Source of the DNA: Abelmoschus esculentus
Taxonomy: Eukaryota > Streptophyta > Magnoliopsida > Malvales > Malvaceae
Reading direction: 5' to 3'
Assembly (NCBI GenBank): GCA_035048815.1
Contig: JAUCBN010000021.1
Location: forward strand, 7,501 to 71,500
Length of the DNA: 64,000 bases
Below, piece by piece: positions 1 to 11,688 of this stretch. The notes beneath the pieces are model-generated. The model was given only the letters and a program-made list of their open reading frames with translations, did no database searches and had not been told where the DNA came from. The position numbers and the translations under genes are program-made. The stretch's first letter is position 1. The number at the start of each line of letters is the position of its first letter.

Positions 1-96
1 CAACAAACCCACTCCCTTAGGGACACAGATGTTTAACCAGAGGATTCAACCCGCATCCACCCAAGTTCAGCAAAAAGGGTCACAAACTCTAACAAC

Positions 97-456
97 AAAC
101 AAGAGTTGTTGGAATTTAGAAGGAATAATAATTTGTGCTTTAAATGTGGAGATAAATTTAGCTCAAGCCATCAATGTAAAACTAAACAACTGAATATAGC
201 GAAAAAAGAGAAAAATAAGGAAGAAGATGAGGATAACCTGCTGGAGCCAAATCAGGAGGAACCAGAAGGAGAAGAATATGCCCTGAAAATCTCTATTAAT
301 TCCTTGACAGAAAGTGTTGCGTACAACACTATCATAATTCATGGAACTATAAAAGTAAGAGATCTAAGAATCCTAGTTGACAGTGAAAGTACTCACAACT
401 TTGTTACTGGGGCTGAACAAAAGAAGGAATTGAGTTGGTACTCACTAAAACCTTGA
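97..456 (+). pseudogene. gypsy gag zinc knuckle and protease remnant
   Basis: A partial frame contains a zinc-knuckle-like CxxC...HxC cluster at about 136-180, followed by an acidic linker and then a retropepsin-like segment whose active-site triad is degraded (LVDSEST, where the family has a D-S/T-G core) near 373-400. The frame ends at a stop at 454-456. Homology to gag-pol of plant chromoviruses is by motif only. Nothing suggests current function. Confidence 0.7.
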
Positions 457-959
457 TTATCACTGTAGCTAATGGAGAAAAGCTTCATAGTACTGCAAAA
501 AGTAAACAATTAGGATGGAAAATGCAAGATCACTACTTTGAGCATGATTTAAAAGTTCTACAAATGAGGGAAAGTGATATGGTATTTGAGGTTGACTGAA
601 TGAGAATGTACAATCCAATAACTATAGACTTCAATGCCATGACATTGAACTTTAAAAGGGAAGACCAGGAAGTAATCTCGCAAGGTGATTTTAGATGAAA
701 AGATACAAAAACTAACAAGCAAAAACCATGAAGTTTGAAGCGGACTATATTTTTTAGAATTTGAACCTACAGACAAAGGCACACCTACTCTATTCTAGTC
801 CTTGTTGAAGGACTAAAATAACATCTTTGAAGAACCTAGGGGTTTGCCACCTCCAAGGGCTCATGACCATGCTATAACCTTATAGCCATGAGCACAATCA
901 ATCTGAGACCTTACAGGTTTCCCTTTCAACAAAAAACAAAAATAGAAAGGCAAATTAAG

Positions 960-2215
960 GAACTACCGGTAGCTTCAGTGGTCTAGAATAGTAAGAACCC
1001 TTTTGCCTTTCCTTGTCTCCTAGTTAAGAAGAAAGATGGCACTTAAAGATTATATGTTGATTATAGATAGCTCAATAATATCACTATTAAAAATAAATTC
1101 CCAATCTCTGTAGTGGATGACCTTTTAGAATGAGCTATCAGGGGTAGCCTACTTTTTTAAAATAGATCTTAGATCAGACTATTTAAAGATCAGAATCAAG
1201 CTCGAGGATATTCTTAAAATAGCATTTAAGACCCATCATGACCACTTTGAGTTCAAAGTGATGCCATTTGACCTCACCAATGCCCCAATTACATTATAAT
1301 CTCTCATAAATGAGCTGCTTAGATAGTTTTTAAGATAGTTTGTTTTGAGTTTTTTGATGACATCTTAGTCTACAGTGTGACTCTTCAAGACCATTTCATT
1401 CACTTACAACAAATTCTACAAGTCCTCAGAAGTAATCAGTTATTTGTTAGAAGGAAGAAATGCTTTTTTGGACAAACACAAGTGAAATACTTGGGCCATA
1501 TCATTTCTGATCAAGGAGCAACTACAGACCCCTCAAAATTGTCGCAGTGAAAGATTGGCAACTACTTAAGTCCATCAAGTCCCTAAGAGATTTTTTTGGC
1601 CTAACAGGTTACTATAGAAAATTCATTAGTAATTATGGGGCTATTAGCTGACCACATCAAATATGCTAAAAAAAGATAGTTTTTGCTAGAAAAAAAAAAG
1701 CAAAAGACTCCTCAAGGAGGCCATGTGCCATGCCCCTATTTTAGTCCTGCTAAATTTTTTTAAAATTTTTTTTGAAAACTGATGTTAACTCTCGAGGCAT
1801 CAGATTTATTCTCTCTCTCAAGATGACAGACCAATTTCTTATTTAAGCAAAGCACTTGGGTCAAAATACTCAGACCTCTTTATTTATGAGAAGAAATATT
1901 TGGTCATCCTAATGATAGTGACTAAATGAAAACATTACTTGAAAGGCAAGTCTTTTATCATCAAAATCGACCATGAATCTCTAAAGCATTTACTTAAACA
2001 GAGGCTTACTACAACTGTCCAGAAGAAAGGCTTGACAAAGCTCCTTGGGTTAAACTATGTCATCAACTATAGAAAAGGCAAATCTAATCTCGTTGATACA
2101 CTCTTTAAGGGTTATGAGCAGGACTTTGAATTCTATCAGTTTTCAACTATTGTTATTACACCTAAGTGGGTCGAGGATATTGAAGCTTTTTACATGGCAG
2201 ATGCTACAGCCTAAA
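960..2215 (+). pseudogene. gypsy reverse transcriptase/RNase H remnant
   Basis: Across three frames one can read the RT hallmarks: a KKKDGT segment near 1030, YVDYR near 1055, a FFDDILVYS catalytic box near 1350-1375, and KYLGHIIS near 1488-1506. RNase H follows with a PISYLSKALG segment near 1830-1860 and continues in a partly open frame (about 1939-2214). The two adjacent aspartates of the RT box are still readable. Multiple in-frame stops make it non-functional. Confidence 0.8.
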
Positions 2216-2319
2216 AACTCATTCATGCAATAGTAATTGATAACACATCAGAACTAGGTTGGTATAATAAGAAAGGGTTTCTACGATTCCATAACAGGAT
2301 CTATGTTAGTACCAATGGC

Positions 2320-3535
2320 ACCTTGAGGACACAACTTCTAGCTAAACTCCATGACTCCCCTCATGGTGGACATTCAGGCAGCCAGAATACATACCAGAAG
2401 CGCAAATCCTACTTTAACTGCCCAGGTATAAAATCATTTGTTACTTCTTATGTTACTTAATGTGATACTTGCCAACGAACTAAAGATGAACATGTTATTA
2501 AGCCTGGTCTTCTACAATCATTGCCCATTTTCAAGCAAGCATGGAAAGTTGTTACCACGGACTTTATTGAGGGTCTTCCTACACCCCTAAAAATGAATTT
2601 TATCCTAGTGATAATGAAAAAATTCACAAAATATGCTCAATTTATCGATCTTTTTCACCCTCTAAATAGTCTCACAGATTGTTATGACCTATTTGGACAA
2701 CATCTACAAGTTCCATGGTCAACCTCATATATGTATTACCGATCGTTATAGAATTTTTATCTGCCTATTTTAAAAAGAATTTCTTAAGCAACTAGGTACT
2801 ACCCCTCTATTCAATATAACATACCACCCTGAGATAGATGGTCAAACTGAACGTGTGAACCAGTGTCTCGAGCAGTACCTGCGAGCCCTATGTTTCCTAA
2901 AACCTACAGATTGGTCTAAGTGATTTTCCCATACCGAATGGTGGTATAATTCCACTTATCACTCGATTTTCTAGATAACCCCATTCGAAGCCCTGTATGG
3001 GTATAAGCCCCCGACTATGACCTGGATTTCAGATTCTCCAGTGGCTACAGTTCAAGAGTTAGCAGAGCAACGAACACATACAAATCAACTACTCAAAGAC
3101 ATCCTTCTAAAGGCACAAAACAAAATGAAGCAATACGCAGACAAACACAGATTCAAAAGATAATTTCTAGTTGGAGATGAGGTATACCTGAAACTTCAGC
3201 CTTACCGTCAGACTTTTGTGGCCCTTCAAAGGAACTTTAATCCCTCGGCACACTTCTATGGCCCCTAGAAGGTCCTCAAGAAAACCTCAAAGAAAGATTG
3301 GTCCTGCGATTACCCCATCAATCAACCCCCTTGAGTTTGGCACAGATGGCTTGTTTCGTGTTTGCCCCGATCGTGTCCTTGACAAACGAATGATCAAAAA
3401 CAATAACCAAACAATTACACATTTGTTGGTTTAATGGATCAACCTCGGTCCTGAAAGTGCAACATGGGAGGATTTCTCGGTACTCCAATCTTAGTTTCCT
3501 GATTTCGATCTTTGGGGTCAAAGATCCACTACTAC
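2320..3535 (+). pseudogene. gypsy integrase and chromodomain remnant
   Basis: The integrase zinc region (H...H...CDTCQRTK, about 2350-2490) is followed by a core fragment (TTDFIEGLP near 2557) and, at 3350-3510, by a degenerate chromodomain reading VLD.R, LVQW-like and ATWED-like motifs then FPDF. The chromodomain is the diagnostic feature for a chromovirus. Several stops interrupt the frame. Confidence 0.75.
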
Positions 3536-3566
3536 AAGGGGTAATGTCATGGCATTAAGGGGAGAA

Positions 3567-4104
3567 TTGAAGATTAAGGATGAAATTAGGGTTGAGAAAG
3601 AGAGAAATGGAGAATTAGCTGAAGGAAATTCGAGGAGTGGAACGACACCGTTGAAGTAGCAGTCAAAATGTAAAGGAAACGGTACCGTTTTGAAAGACAA
3701 TTCTGAGGAGACAAAGTGACGTCGTTTTGAGCAAGAAATTAAAAAAGGTGCTATCTGTTGGTGTTTATGTTTTTCGTTGGTATTCAAATGTTAGTTTACA
3801 TGGACAACCGTTTATATAACAAAAACTTGTTGTACTAGAATCATGTCATATAAATTATCAATACAATTCTGAATTTTCTCTTTCTTTTCTATTTTCTCTC
3901 TTCTCTAAACCCTCTTAAAACCCTCAATTCTGGAAAGGCGGAAGAAAACTCTAACCGAAAAGCAAGTAAAACAAGTGACAGAGGGTTCCACCGGTGGAGG
4001 AGTGGAGTCGTAAGTCTGGACCAACGACGAATCCACCAAACAAAGGGCTCTTGGGCCTTGGCGGTCGGGGACACTGACGGGAGTTCCAAGCGATGTAATT
4101 GACA
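3567..4104 (+). repeat. Probable 3' LTR of the gypsy chromovirus
   Basis: A purine-rich tract (AAGGGGAG, about 3557-3564) lies directly after the chromodomain, as a polypurine tract should. The downstream sequence has the style of a chromovirus LTR: AT-rich U3, a TATCAATACAATTCTGAATT stretch near 3857-3876, then a pyrimidine-rich leader. The ends (TG at ~3567, CA at ~4104) are guesses because the partner LTR is outside the window and no TSD could be confirmed. Confidence 0.4.
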
Positions 4105-4539
4105 ATGATAGAATAGGAATAGTTTGTAATCATATTTGTTGGTGGTCTTAAAAATTGAGATAATTTTCAGTAGGTGTTTAGTTATAATTTTAGTTCTATT
4201 ATATCTTTTAGCGTCCAAAATCTGAATGATTCTTGTCAACGTGGTTATACCCAAATTGACTAGTCATTCTCTTTTGGTTCTACCAACGTCATGGGAAAAT
4301 ATAAACAATGCATATAATCCTTAAAACTTCAAACTTATATGTAAGGAAAAGAATACAACCAAAATCAACATAATATGGCGCTTTTATCTACCCAAAGAAA
4401 ATAATGAAAACAGAATTAGTCCCTAATTGCTGGAGAAAATAACACTGATTTTTTTTTTTTTGCTAAGAAAACAATGATTACGTATTTTATTGGACTCATG
4501 ATTTTCGATTATTGTTGTGTTTCTCCTGTGATGAATCCT

Positions 4540-6520
4540 CTAACATATTGGCAAATCCGGCGGCGGTGCTTGGAGTGTCTGTAATTCTCCGATTCCGTTC
4601 TCCACAAGGAAAGCCATGGCTAAGCCCCATGTGATGTGAACATCCAGATGACAGTGCATTATCCACACACCTGGATTATCAGCCACGAATCGAATGACTG
4701 CCCATCCATTCGCTGGAACTGCAGCCGTATTCCGGAGAGGTGGATCAATCAGATTGAATTTGGAAGTATCGGTTTTTGGATTGAAGTTTCCGAAACCTTC
4801 TGCGATGATGTAGAAATCGTAACCGTGGAGATGAATCGGGTGGTTCTCGGGTGTGACAATGCTTGTGTCTTGTAACACTATTTGTACCCTTGATCCATAC
4901 TTCAGTTTGTAGAGTCTGGTTCCTGGAACCGGTTGGTAGAATGATCGGCTAATGTTTCCGGTGTAATCGAATTGCAATGGTGGGGTTCCGGGGAAATCAG
5001 TAGTGTATCCTGGAATGCCTTGTTGGTGTGCTTGTAACAGAGAGAAGTTTTGTGGGAGCACAAATGAGACATTGTTCATGCTGGCGGTGAAACGGGTGCC
5101 GTTTGGTCCTTGACAACGGCTCAAAGGGAAATTCGGTGGGCAGTTGTTGAGACCGAGACCAACTGTGATGAAGAGATTCTCGTCGATAACAGTTGGGACT
5201 TGGGCTTTCCGGAGACTTCTAAAGTTTTGGCTGAAGGCAGTGACCGTGTTGGTATCATTGTAGGCAGGCAGAGCAGGCATGATTGGTTTGGGTCCATTGA
5301 TGCCTTTTTTGGCAGGGCAAGGTGCAGATTTGTAATCAAGGATTGCAGTGGTGGTAGTGTTGTCGAAGGGTGCGTTTTGAGCGCTTTGGTAGGCACGAGC
5401 CGCCATGTAGTATCGAGCCGGTGGCTGGTCACCTTTGATCAGAACATCGGTGGTTTGGCCCGGGCCTAACATGATGACTGAAGTGGTGAAGGGTTTTGTG
5501 TATGAAGCATCGGCACCGACAACAATGAATTTATGGTTGGCAACGGTGAAGAAAAGTGGTTGGTTCAGAGCCGCATTGATCACTCTGAGGAGGTTGGTCT
5601 CACCAGCATCAATAGGAACTATAGTAGTATCTGAAAAAAAAAAAGTTGAGGTGGTCAATGTCCTGCAATATCACATAGTATTCTAGTTTAGAATTGAATC
5701 ATCTAATAGCAAACCTTTGGAGGAGCATTTGTAGAGATCACCAGGTTGACCATTGATAGTATACGCATCGGAGTTATTAGGAGCCGCCCCTGTCCGTGTT
5801 GCTTCTCTCACAACATCAATGGGGTTTGCATTCCACCATTCGCCCAGCATGACCGTCGTTTCACGTTTCGGCTTAGGGAAAGGGTAGGCTTCGCCTTCCC
5901 TTGGACGGATGATAAGAGCTCCGTAAACAGTGGCTCTGAGCCATGAGCTATGAGCATGCCACCACAAAGTTCCTTCCTGTCCTTGAACAGTGAACCTGTA
6001 TGTGTAACTCCCTCCTGGTCTAATCGGACATTGAGTTATGAATTCCGGTCCATCGGCCCATCCAGTCCTTATTTGCCGAACGCCATGCCTATATACAAAA
6101 CAGAAGCGATTATGATAAATGATAAATGATAATGCATGCATGCATGTACTTGTTAATTACCAGTGAATGGTGGCATTATATCGAGCTTTGTTGACGACTT
6201 CTATTTGAAGGGTATCACCATTCCGGACCTCGAGAGTAGGTCCGGGAAGCATGCCATTCACGGTGATGCTGTTCTGAGTCTTGCACAGCCTCTTCATTGG
6301 TGTTTCTTGGATCTGTTCCATTTATACTAAACTATCACTTTTTGTTTTCAATAGAAGCAGAAACAACAACAATTGAGGAGGAAAGATCAATATTGAAGTC
6401 AATTAAAAGAAAACATACGACAAATTGATGTCTTTGAACTTCTGGATACGCTAAGGACAATACTGAAGAACAAATGACAAGGAAAACGATGCAAAAGCAG
6501 TGATTCTTGAAAGTCTTCAT
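4540..6520 (-). CDS. LAC12-like: Laccase, LAC5/LAC12-like multicopper oxidase
   Basis: Four exons on the minus strand: 6520-6419, 6312-6161, 6088-5715 and 5630-4540, joined by GT..AG introns in consistent phase to give 572 aa, the usual plant laccase length. The secreted enzyme oxidises phenolics with O2 and acts in the cell wall, typically in lignin polymerisation. Residues 1-24 look like a signal peptide. All four copper-binding motifs are intact: HWHG (84-87), HAH (129-131), HPIHLHG (473-479) and HCHLDVH (535-541). Many NxS/T sites fit a secreted glycoprotein. Overall sequence is closest in my memory to Arabidopsis LAC5/LAC12. The start was chosen because it gives the signal peptide and sits about 85 bp from a TATA box. 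Exon 3 (374 bp) equals the sum of two exons usually separate in this family (245 and 129 bp), so an intron seems to have been lost. Confidence 0.95.
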
Positions 6521-6602
6521 AGCTAAAAAGCTTTTGCCTTGTGCTTCAATGGCAAATTTAGAGAATGTGTGTTTGAGTGAGTGAGAGGCAGAGACAGATG
6601 GG

Positions 6603-6610
6603 TTTATATA
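6603..6610 (-). promoter_or_regulatory. TATA box of the laccase gene
   Basis: TATATAAA read on the minus strand, about 85 bp upstream of the laccase ATG. Spacing fits a short 5' UTR. Not tested. Confidence 0.55.
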
Positions 6611-6720
6611 GGGAAGATTAATGAGAAGTTGGAGGGGGATAGGTTTTTGATTCAGCAAAATGGTCGAATTTGCGGGGGAAGCTTGGTTCAACTCTGTTGG
6701 AGTTGTTGCACCCACTAATC

Positions 6721-9700
6721 TATTACATATGAATAAATTTTCTTCAGACTCTTTGCTTGTTTAACAAGGATTTTCATGCTGATTTTCAAGCAAATCCATC
6801 ATTATTATCAGATTTTGTAGGCGACAAACAAATTAGGATTGATATTGCATTTCTTATAAGTTCAAATATTAGGCTTAATATTATTGAAAAGAATGATTGC
6901 AAATTTTAAATATAAATCATAAGTTAAACATAAAAATTTAAAATAATTAAATTAAAGAAGATAGCATGGTAAAAAAATTATTAATTTTCTCGCCAAACAA
7001 AGAAAATGATGTGAGACATTAGACTTTTCTGTAAAATTGAAAGCAGTTTCTTATAAAGTAGACGTGCCCTATAGAGATTACTTTTCCTTTGGGAATTGAT
7101 TTGCTCATTTAATTAGAAGGGCAAAAGGAATTATTAATTAACATGTGAAACCAAAACTATTCTTCTTGAAAAGCAACCTAATAAAATCACCATTAACCAA
7201 AACTTGGAAATTAAGCTTCCGTATAAACATGGACTATATCTTCCTTGAACTTTTACTAATACCTATCAAGTCAAGTGGGAAAAAACTCCATAACCTTAAA
7301 CCAAAGCTTTATGTTCGTATTTTGGGATGAAAAAAATAAATTTAAGAAATGAGAATCAAATCCAATTTGAAACCAATATATAATGCGGGGTGGAGATTTT
7401 TTTTTTTAGGAAATTAATCTGAAGCTTTTGACCTTCTTCATTTGGGTTTAAGGGCCTTAGTGTTTGTTGTTGGAATTTGGAATTGTATGTTTTGGGTTGC
7501 TTTGGGGTGAACATATCAATTTGAGGGAACAAAATATAATTTTTTTAATCTAAGGGGTTGAATTATAATTATCTCAGTTTTTAAAATTTATTATATAAAT
7601 TAAATGTAAATGTTTTTGGATGGTGTATATAGCCCTAAAAAGAGTTGAAACAATTTCTTTAGAAAACTGAACTAAAAGTATTTCAAATGTTAGAGTATGG
7701 ATTTTAAATTTAGTAAAATGATTAAATCTATTTAAAAATGCCTTAATGACCCACCATTAATACCATTACAAAGGAGCAAGATTTGCTATTTACATATCAT
7801 CATAGCTATAATGTAAACCAAATACGGAAGTTTCCATGGCCAATGCTGACAGGTAGTTTTAATAAATAGTCGAAAATGGCTTACATTAACTTGTCAAACA
7901 TATAATTTTAGTTAACGTCAGAAAACTATCTTCTTTCTGACATTGACTCACGTGGCATTTAAACAAGAGGTTGGAACCTATTACTTTGTTTAAATGTTGA
8001 CTGCATATACTACTTCGTCTTCTTTCAAGGAAGAGACATAAAACATCCCATTTTTAATACATTATTCTTACAAGGGGTTAATTTCAGCATACATCTTACG
8101 GTGGTCTTTAATTTTAAAGCAGAGTATATTTAAAATAAGATAGTGAGTATATTTAAAATAAATGAATAGAGATTTTTTAATTGATTAAATAATTAAGGAT
8201 AATTATATATTTTTATTTGTGTGTAGTTTAAAATTCGATATTTATATCGTGAACATTAATTATTGTTCTATTGTACTAAAAAATAAATGTATAATTTTTA
8301 AATGTACATACCTATTGTATAAATAGTTTGAATCTAATGTGTTATAATATTCGATAATACTATTAAAGACTTTAAATATTATAAAAAATTAAGGATTTTT
8401 TTATAAAAAAATTAAAAAAATTAAAGATAAATATATAAATTTCAAAAAATTCAGGTACACCCAACAATAAAAGTGTATCCGCCACTGTTTCACGTCATAT
8501 TCAAGTTAACATTTAATGTCCAAGTTGATATCCAGAGTGTTACAATATTTTGAAGATTTATTAGAGCGGTTATAAATTTGAGGATGAAATTAGAATGTGA
8601 TCCATAATTTAGGGACTCCCTGTATAATTAAATCTTACTAATCATTGCATCATGATATTAAATCTAGTGATTTTGATTGAGTCTAACTAGTATTTTCTTA
8701 ACAACTTGGCTGGTGGGATGTGGAATCTTGAACCAGTCGTTTACGAGTTATATTAAATGTTGAATAACGTAAGTTGTCAATGAAAAACAATTAAAAAATA
8801 CTTGGAGGGAAGATTTTATGTAAGAAATGTGCTCACGTTGTTGTTGTTATCGTTGTTGTTGTTGTTGTTGTTATTATTATTATTATTATTATTATTTCAT
8901 GTATATGAACTAAAAAATTTAAATTATTTTTTTTTATTGTTAACGCTTTTATTTATATTTGATTCAAATTTATTTTAAATTTCGCTCAAAACATAGATCT
9001 TACCAGTACCGTTTTGATAGTTCCAGCGTCCAAGTCTAAGTTTACTCAATTTTATTATGTTTTGCTTGTTTTTACCGAAAGAAGAAATTCAAAATCTGAC
9101 AATTATTTGGGGAAAGAAGGGAAGGATTTTCCCATAGAATTCAAGCCTTGGATTCATGCCAACAGACTTGAAACTTTATCTCATGAAGCCTTACCATTGA
9201 ACCAGTAGTTTCTTATCAATCTCAATTATTAATTTTGTGTAATGTCTTTTGCTATACGGTAGTTACATTAGGTTTGGTTGAATCTAAATTCGTGATGAAA
9301 CAATTATTAAATTTTTTATCTTAATTTGAAGAATAGACCTTGAATAAAGGACAGTTTTTATTGCTCAATGAACAAGTACATGTTATTCAATTTTAATAAT
9401 GAAATGATATAATTGTACCAAATCCCAATTAAATTGGAATGCAAAATTGTTGAGATTGAATAATAAAAACCCGATGTTGCAATTATATTTGAAAAAAGTG
9501 AAAGTGTTGCAATAATGCATACAGTGGCATAAAAGACCAGCATTGATGAGGAAGTCTATTGGTGTATGAAAAATGTTTTGGGACCGAAATGAGAAAATTG
9601 ACAAGTTCAAAGACTAAAAATTGTTTTAACCCTTTCTTTTTCCCTTTTTCTCTCTTTTCGGCCATGTCATGATTTTGTTTTGTTTGAAGAAGTCTATTGG

Positions 9701-10300
9701 TGCATGCTATAAATTAGTTGAGATGAAGCACAAAGCTATTGGGTATATGTTAGAAATATTTAAAGAGAAAAACCTTCGAAAACAAGAAAAAATGATTTAT
9801 CCTTGAGGACTTGGTTAAATGAATTTGTTGTTCAAATGGACAAAACCAATGTTTTGTTTGTGTTTAAAAATAGGTTGGTGAACTACAAATATTGAAGGAA
9901 CAATTAGCAAAGTTGGTAAATGTTTGTTGCTGACTTTTCATCATCTTTATTACAGAATCAAGAAAAAAAAAAGTACAGTCGTTATTAATAACGAAGAATT
10001 GATGGATGAGCTGAATCTAATAAAGCTTGCTTGCCAAAGCTTCCTGCTTTGTTTTAAGTGGTAGTTACCGGTGGGTTTGAATCTATCATTTTCAGACATA
10101 TTCTGTAAGAAAATGTTAGACAGTGATGGAGGTAGTAAAATGATGCAATTGGGAGTTGTTCATTGAAATTATCACGGAAGGTTTCGCTTTCAGATTCATG
10201 TTTTATTACATAGACCAAATTAATCGCAAGTAACTGATATGAAAGTAGAAGGGTACAAAAAAAAAACAGCATCAGAAAGATTGATAAGCAATCCACATTG
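6721..10300. other. AT-rich intergenic DNA, no gene seen
   Basis: No open frame here has recognisable similarity. The stretch is poly-A/T rich and contains the trinucleotide repeat listed separately at 8837-8897. It includes the upstream region of the laccase gene. Confidence 0.6.
8837..8897. repeat. Compound microsatellite (GTT)n-(ATT)n
   Basis: Runs of GTT, interrupted once, change directly into a run of ATT units over about 60 bp. Confidence 0.9.
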
Positions 10301-10309
10301 ATGAAAAGG

Positions 10310-11035
10310 ATACTCATCTACAGGTTCAAGTACATGGTCACTAACCAGGTTCATGACATAAGACTTAGATCTAGCTAGAGATACCATTTTCGCTGCGAGT
10401 TGCCATAGGATGATAATTTACATCACGAACATGTTGTTGAATAGCCCTCTGTGGCACGCCTCTGGTTAGACTTTCACCAACCTCTGACTCATTTGCAGCT
10501 TCATCACTTACATTCTCAGAAGCATACGGTCCATCATTTGAGCTAATTGCGTTTCAGCAATAACATTTGAGTTAACTGCCTGCCCCGCGAGGCGGCAACT
10601 GGTATATGACCATCATGTTATGGTAGTGGTTCTGCACGCTCTGACTCTTCCTCAAGATGCAACACATTCTCTTGAATATTTGTACCAGCATTTGAAATAG
10701 TTGCTTGCTCAGTAACTGGTACATGATCATCTTGTTGAGGTAAAGGTGACCCTATGTTCCCTGAATTAATTGAATTTTCACCAGTTATTGCATCACTATT
10801 TGAGGTAACTAGTTGTTCACCAATGAGCATGGATCATCTTGGTGATGAAAAGATCTTGGACTCCTTGAATTTGGCCCAGTGCAGTCATAGGCACAACCAG
10901 TGACCTTTGTATAAAGCCACCGTTAACTCCTCTCTTGCACCCCTTAGGTACATTAAGGAAAGCACATTTCATCAAAGATGACGGGAAGCATACACCTTCC
11001 CATTCGAAGCCAAACATAGAAATCCTCCACCTTGA
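10310..11035 (-). pseudogene. Ty1/copia fragment (integrase tail to RT linker)
   Basis: On the minus strand, three frames together read a copia-like integrase tail (a CLASNGKVYASRHL segment near 10985-11030), then an acidic/serine-rich linker (10618-10830), then a HPMATRSENGIS segment near 10380-10420 that resembles the motif just before RT in copia elements. Stops and frameshifts separate the pieces, and no RT, gag or LTR is attached. It is a truncated relic; the assignment rests on two short motifs. Confidence 0.55.
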
Positions 11036-11271
11036 AGACAGTAGCCAAAATTGTGCACGGCTGAGATCGAAATTCTAAGGGAAAATGGCACAATTGCCCC
11101 CTACTCCATTTCTATAGATAAAATCTTTGATCTCATTACTGAGAGACGAGTAAATCATCACGACACCACATCTCAGATTTATTAACTATTTATTTTAATT
11201 AGTTTAATATTTTAAAAATATATCAAATAGAAAAAGATACATTCGCTTTGGGCCCAAGTCTATTATTAATA

Positions 11272-11534
11272 CTCTCTCCTATTATTTTAGTCCATTACTA
11301 ATTTTTTTAACTTTGACTAATTATAACTTTAAATCTATTATCGATAAAAATTATAAAAAAATATGTTTTAAAAACATTTACAAGTAATTTAAACTAATTA
11401 TAACTTTAAATCTATTATCGATAAAAATTATAAAAAAAAATATGTTTTAAAAACATTTACAAGTAATTTAAAAATATATATCTTATAAAATTTAATAAAT
11501 TAAAATATTTAAAATATAAATGGGACAGAGGAAG
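11272..11534. mobile_element. Stowaway-like MITE with TA target duplication
   Basis: The ends are imperfect inverted repeats of the CTCCCTCCGTCCC type typical of Stowaway (Tc1/mariner) MITEs: CTCTCTCCTATTATTTTAG on the left and, reverse-complemented, CTTCCTCTGTCCCATTTATA on the right. A TA dinucleotide flanks each side (11270-11271 and 11535-11536). The 263-bp element has no coding capacity. It contains an internal 77-bp tandem duplication. Confidence 0.75.
11316..11470. repeat. 77-bp tandem duplication inside the MITE
   Basis: Two nearly identical copies begin at 11316 and 11393, both starting ACTAATTATAACTTTAAATC. They differ mainly in the length of one A-run. Confidence 0.85.
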
Positions 11535-11688
11535 TATTACTATCTTAATAAAGCTCCCCTCTTTTCATGTATTCCGTTAATCAATGACGCCACCCCAAAC
11601 ACCAAAAGACTTGATATTCATGGCAAGAAAGTGGAGTTAGACGCCAACGACAAAACCAATTAGAATGAATATTAATTTGACATGTAAA

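Larger units (their letters stand above)
1..3540 (+). mobile_element. Decayed Ty3/gypsy chromovirus (Reina/Tekay-like) body
   Basis: The whole stretch reads, through many stops and frameshifts, as a gypsy polyprotein in the order gag, protease, reverse transcriptase, RNase H, integrase, chromodomain, which is the Ty3/gypsy order. The chromodomain at the end places it among the chromoviruses. It starts outside the window, so the 5' LTR is not seen. No intact frame longer than about 116 codons remains, so it cannot be autonomous. Exact clade (Reina or Tekay) is inference. Confidence 0.85.

Noticed and set aside
4636..5686. Plus-strand open frames across the laccase
   Set aside because: They are antisense shadows of the laccase exon, whose copper motifs are clear on the minus strand.
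10054..10317. 87-codon minus-strand open frame
   Set aside because: No family features; it is next to copia debris and AT-rich.
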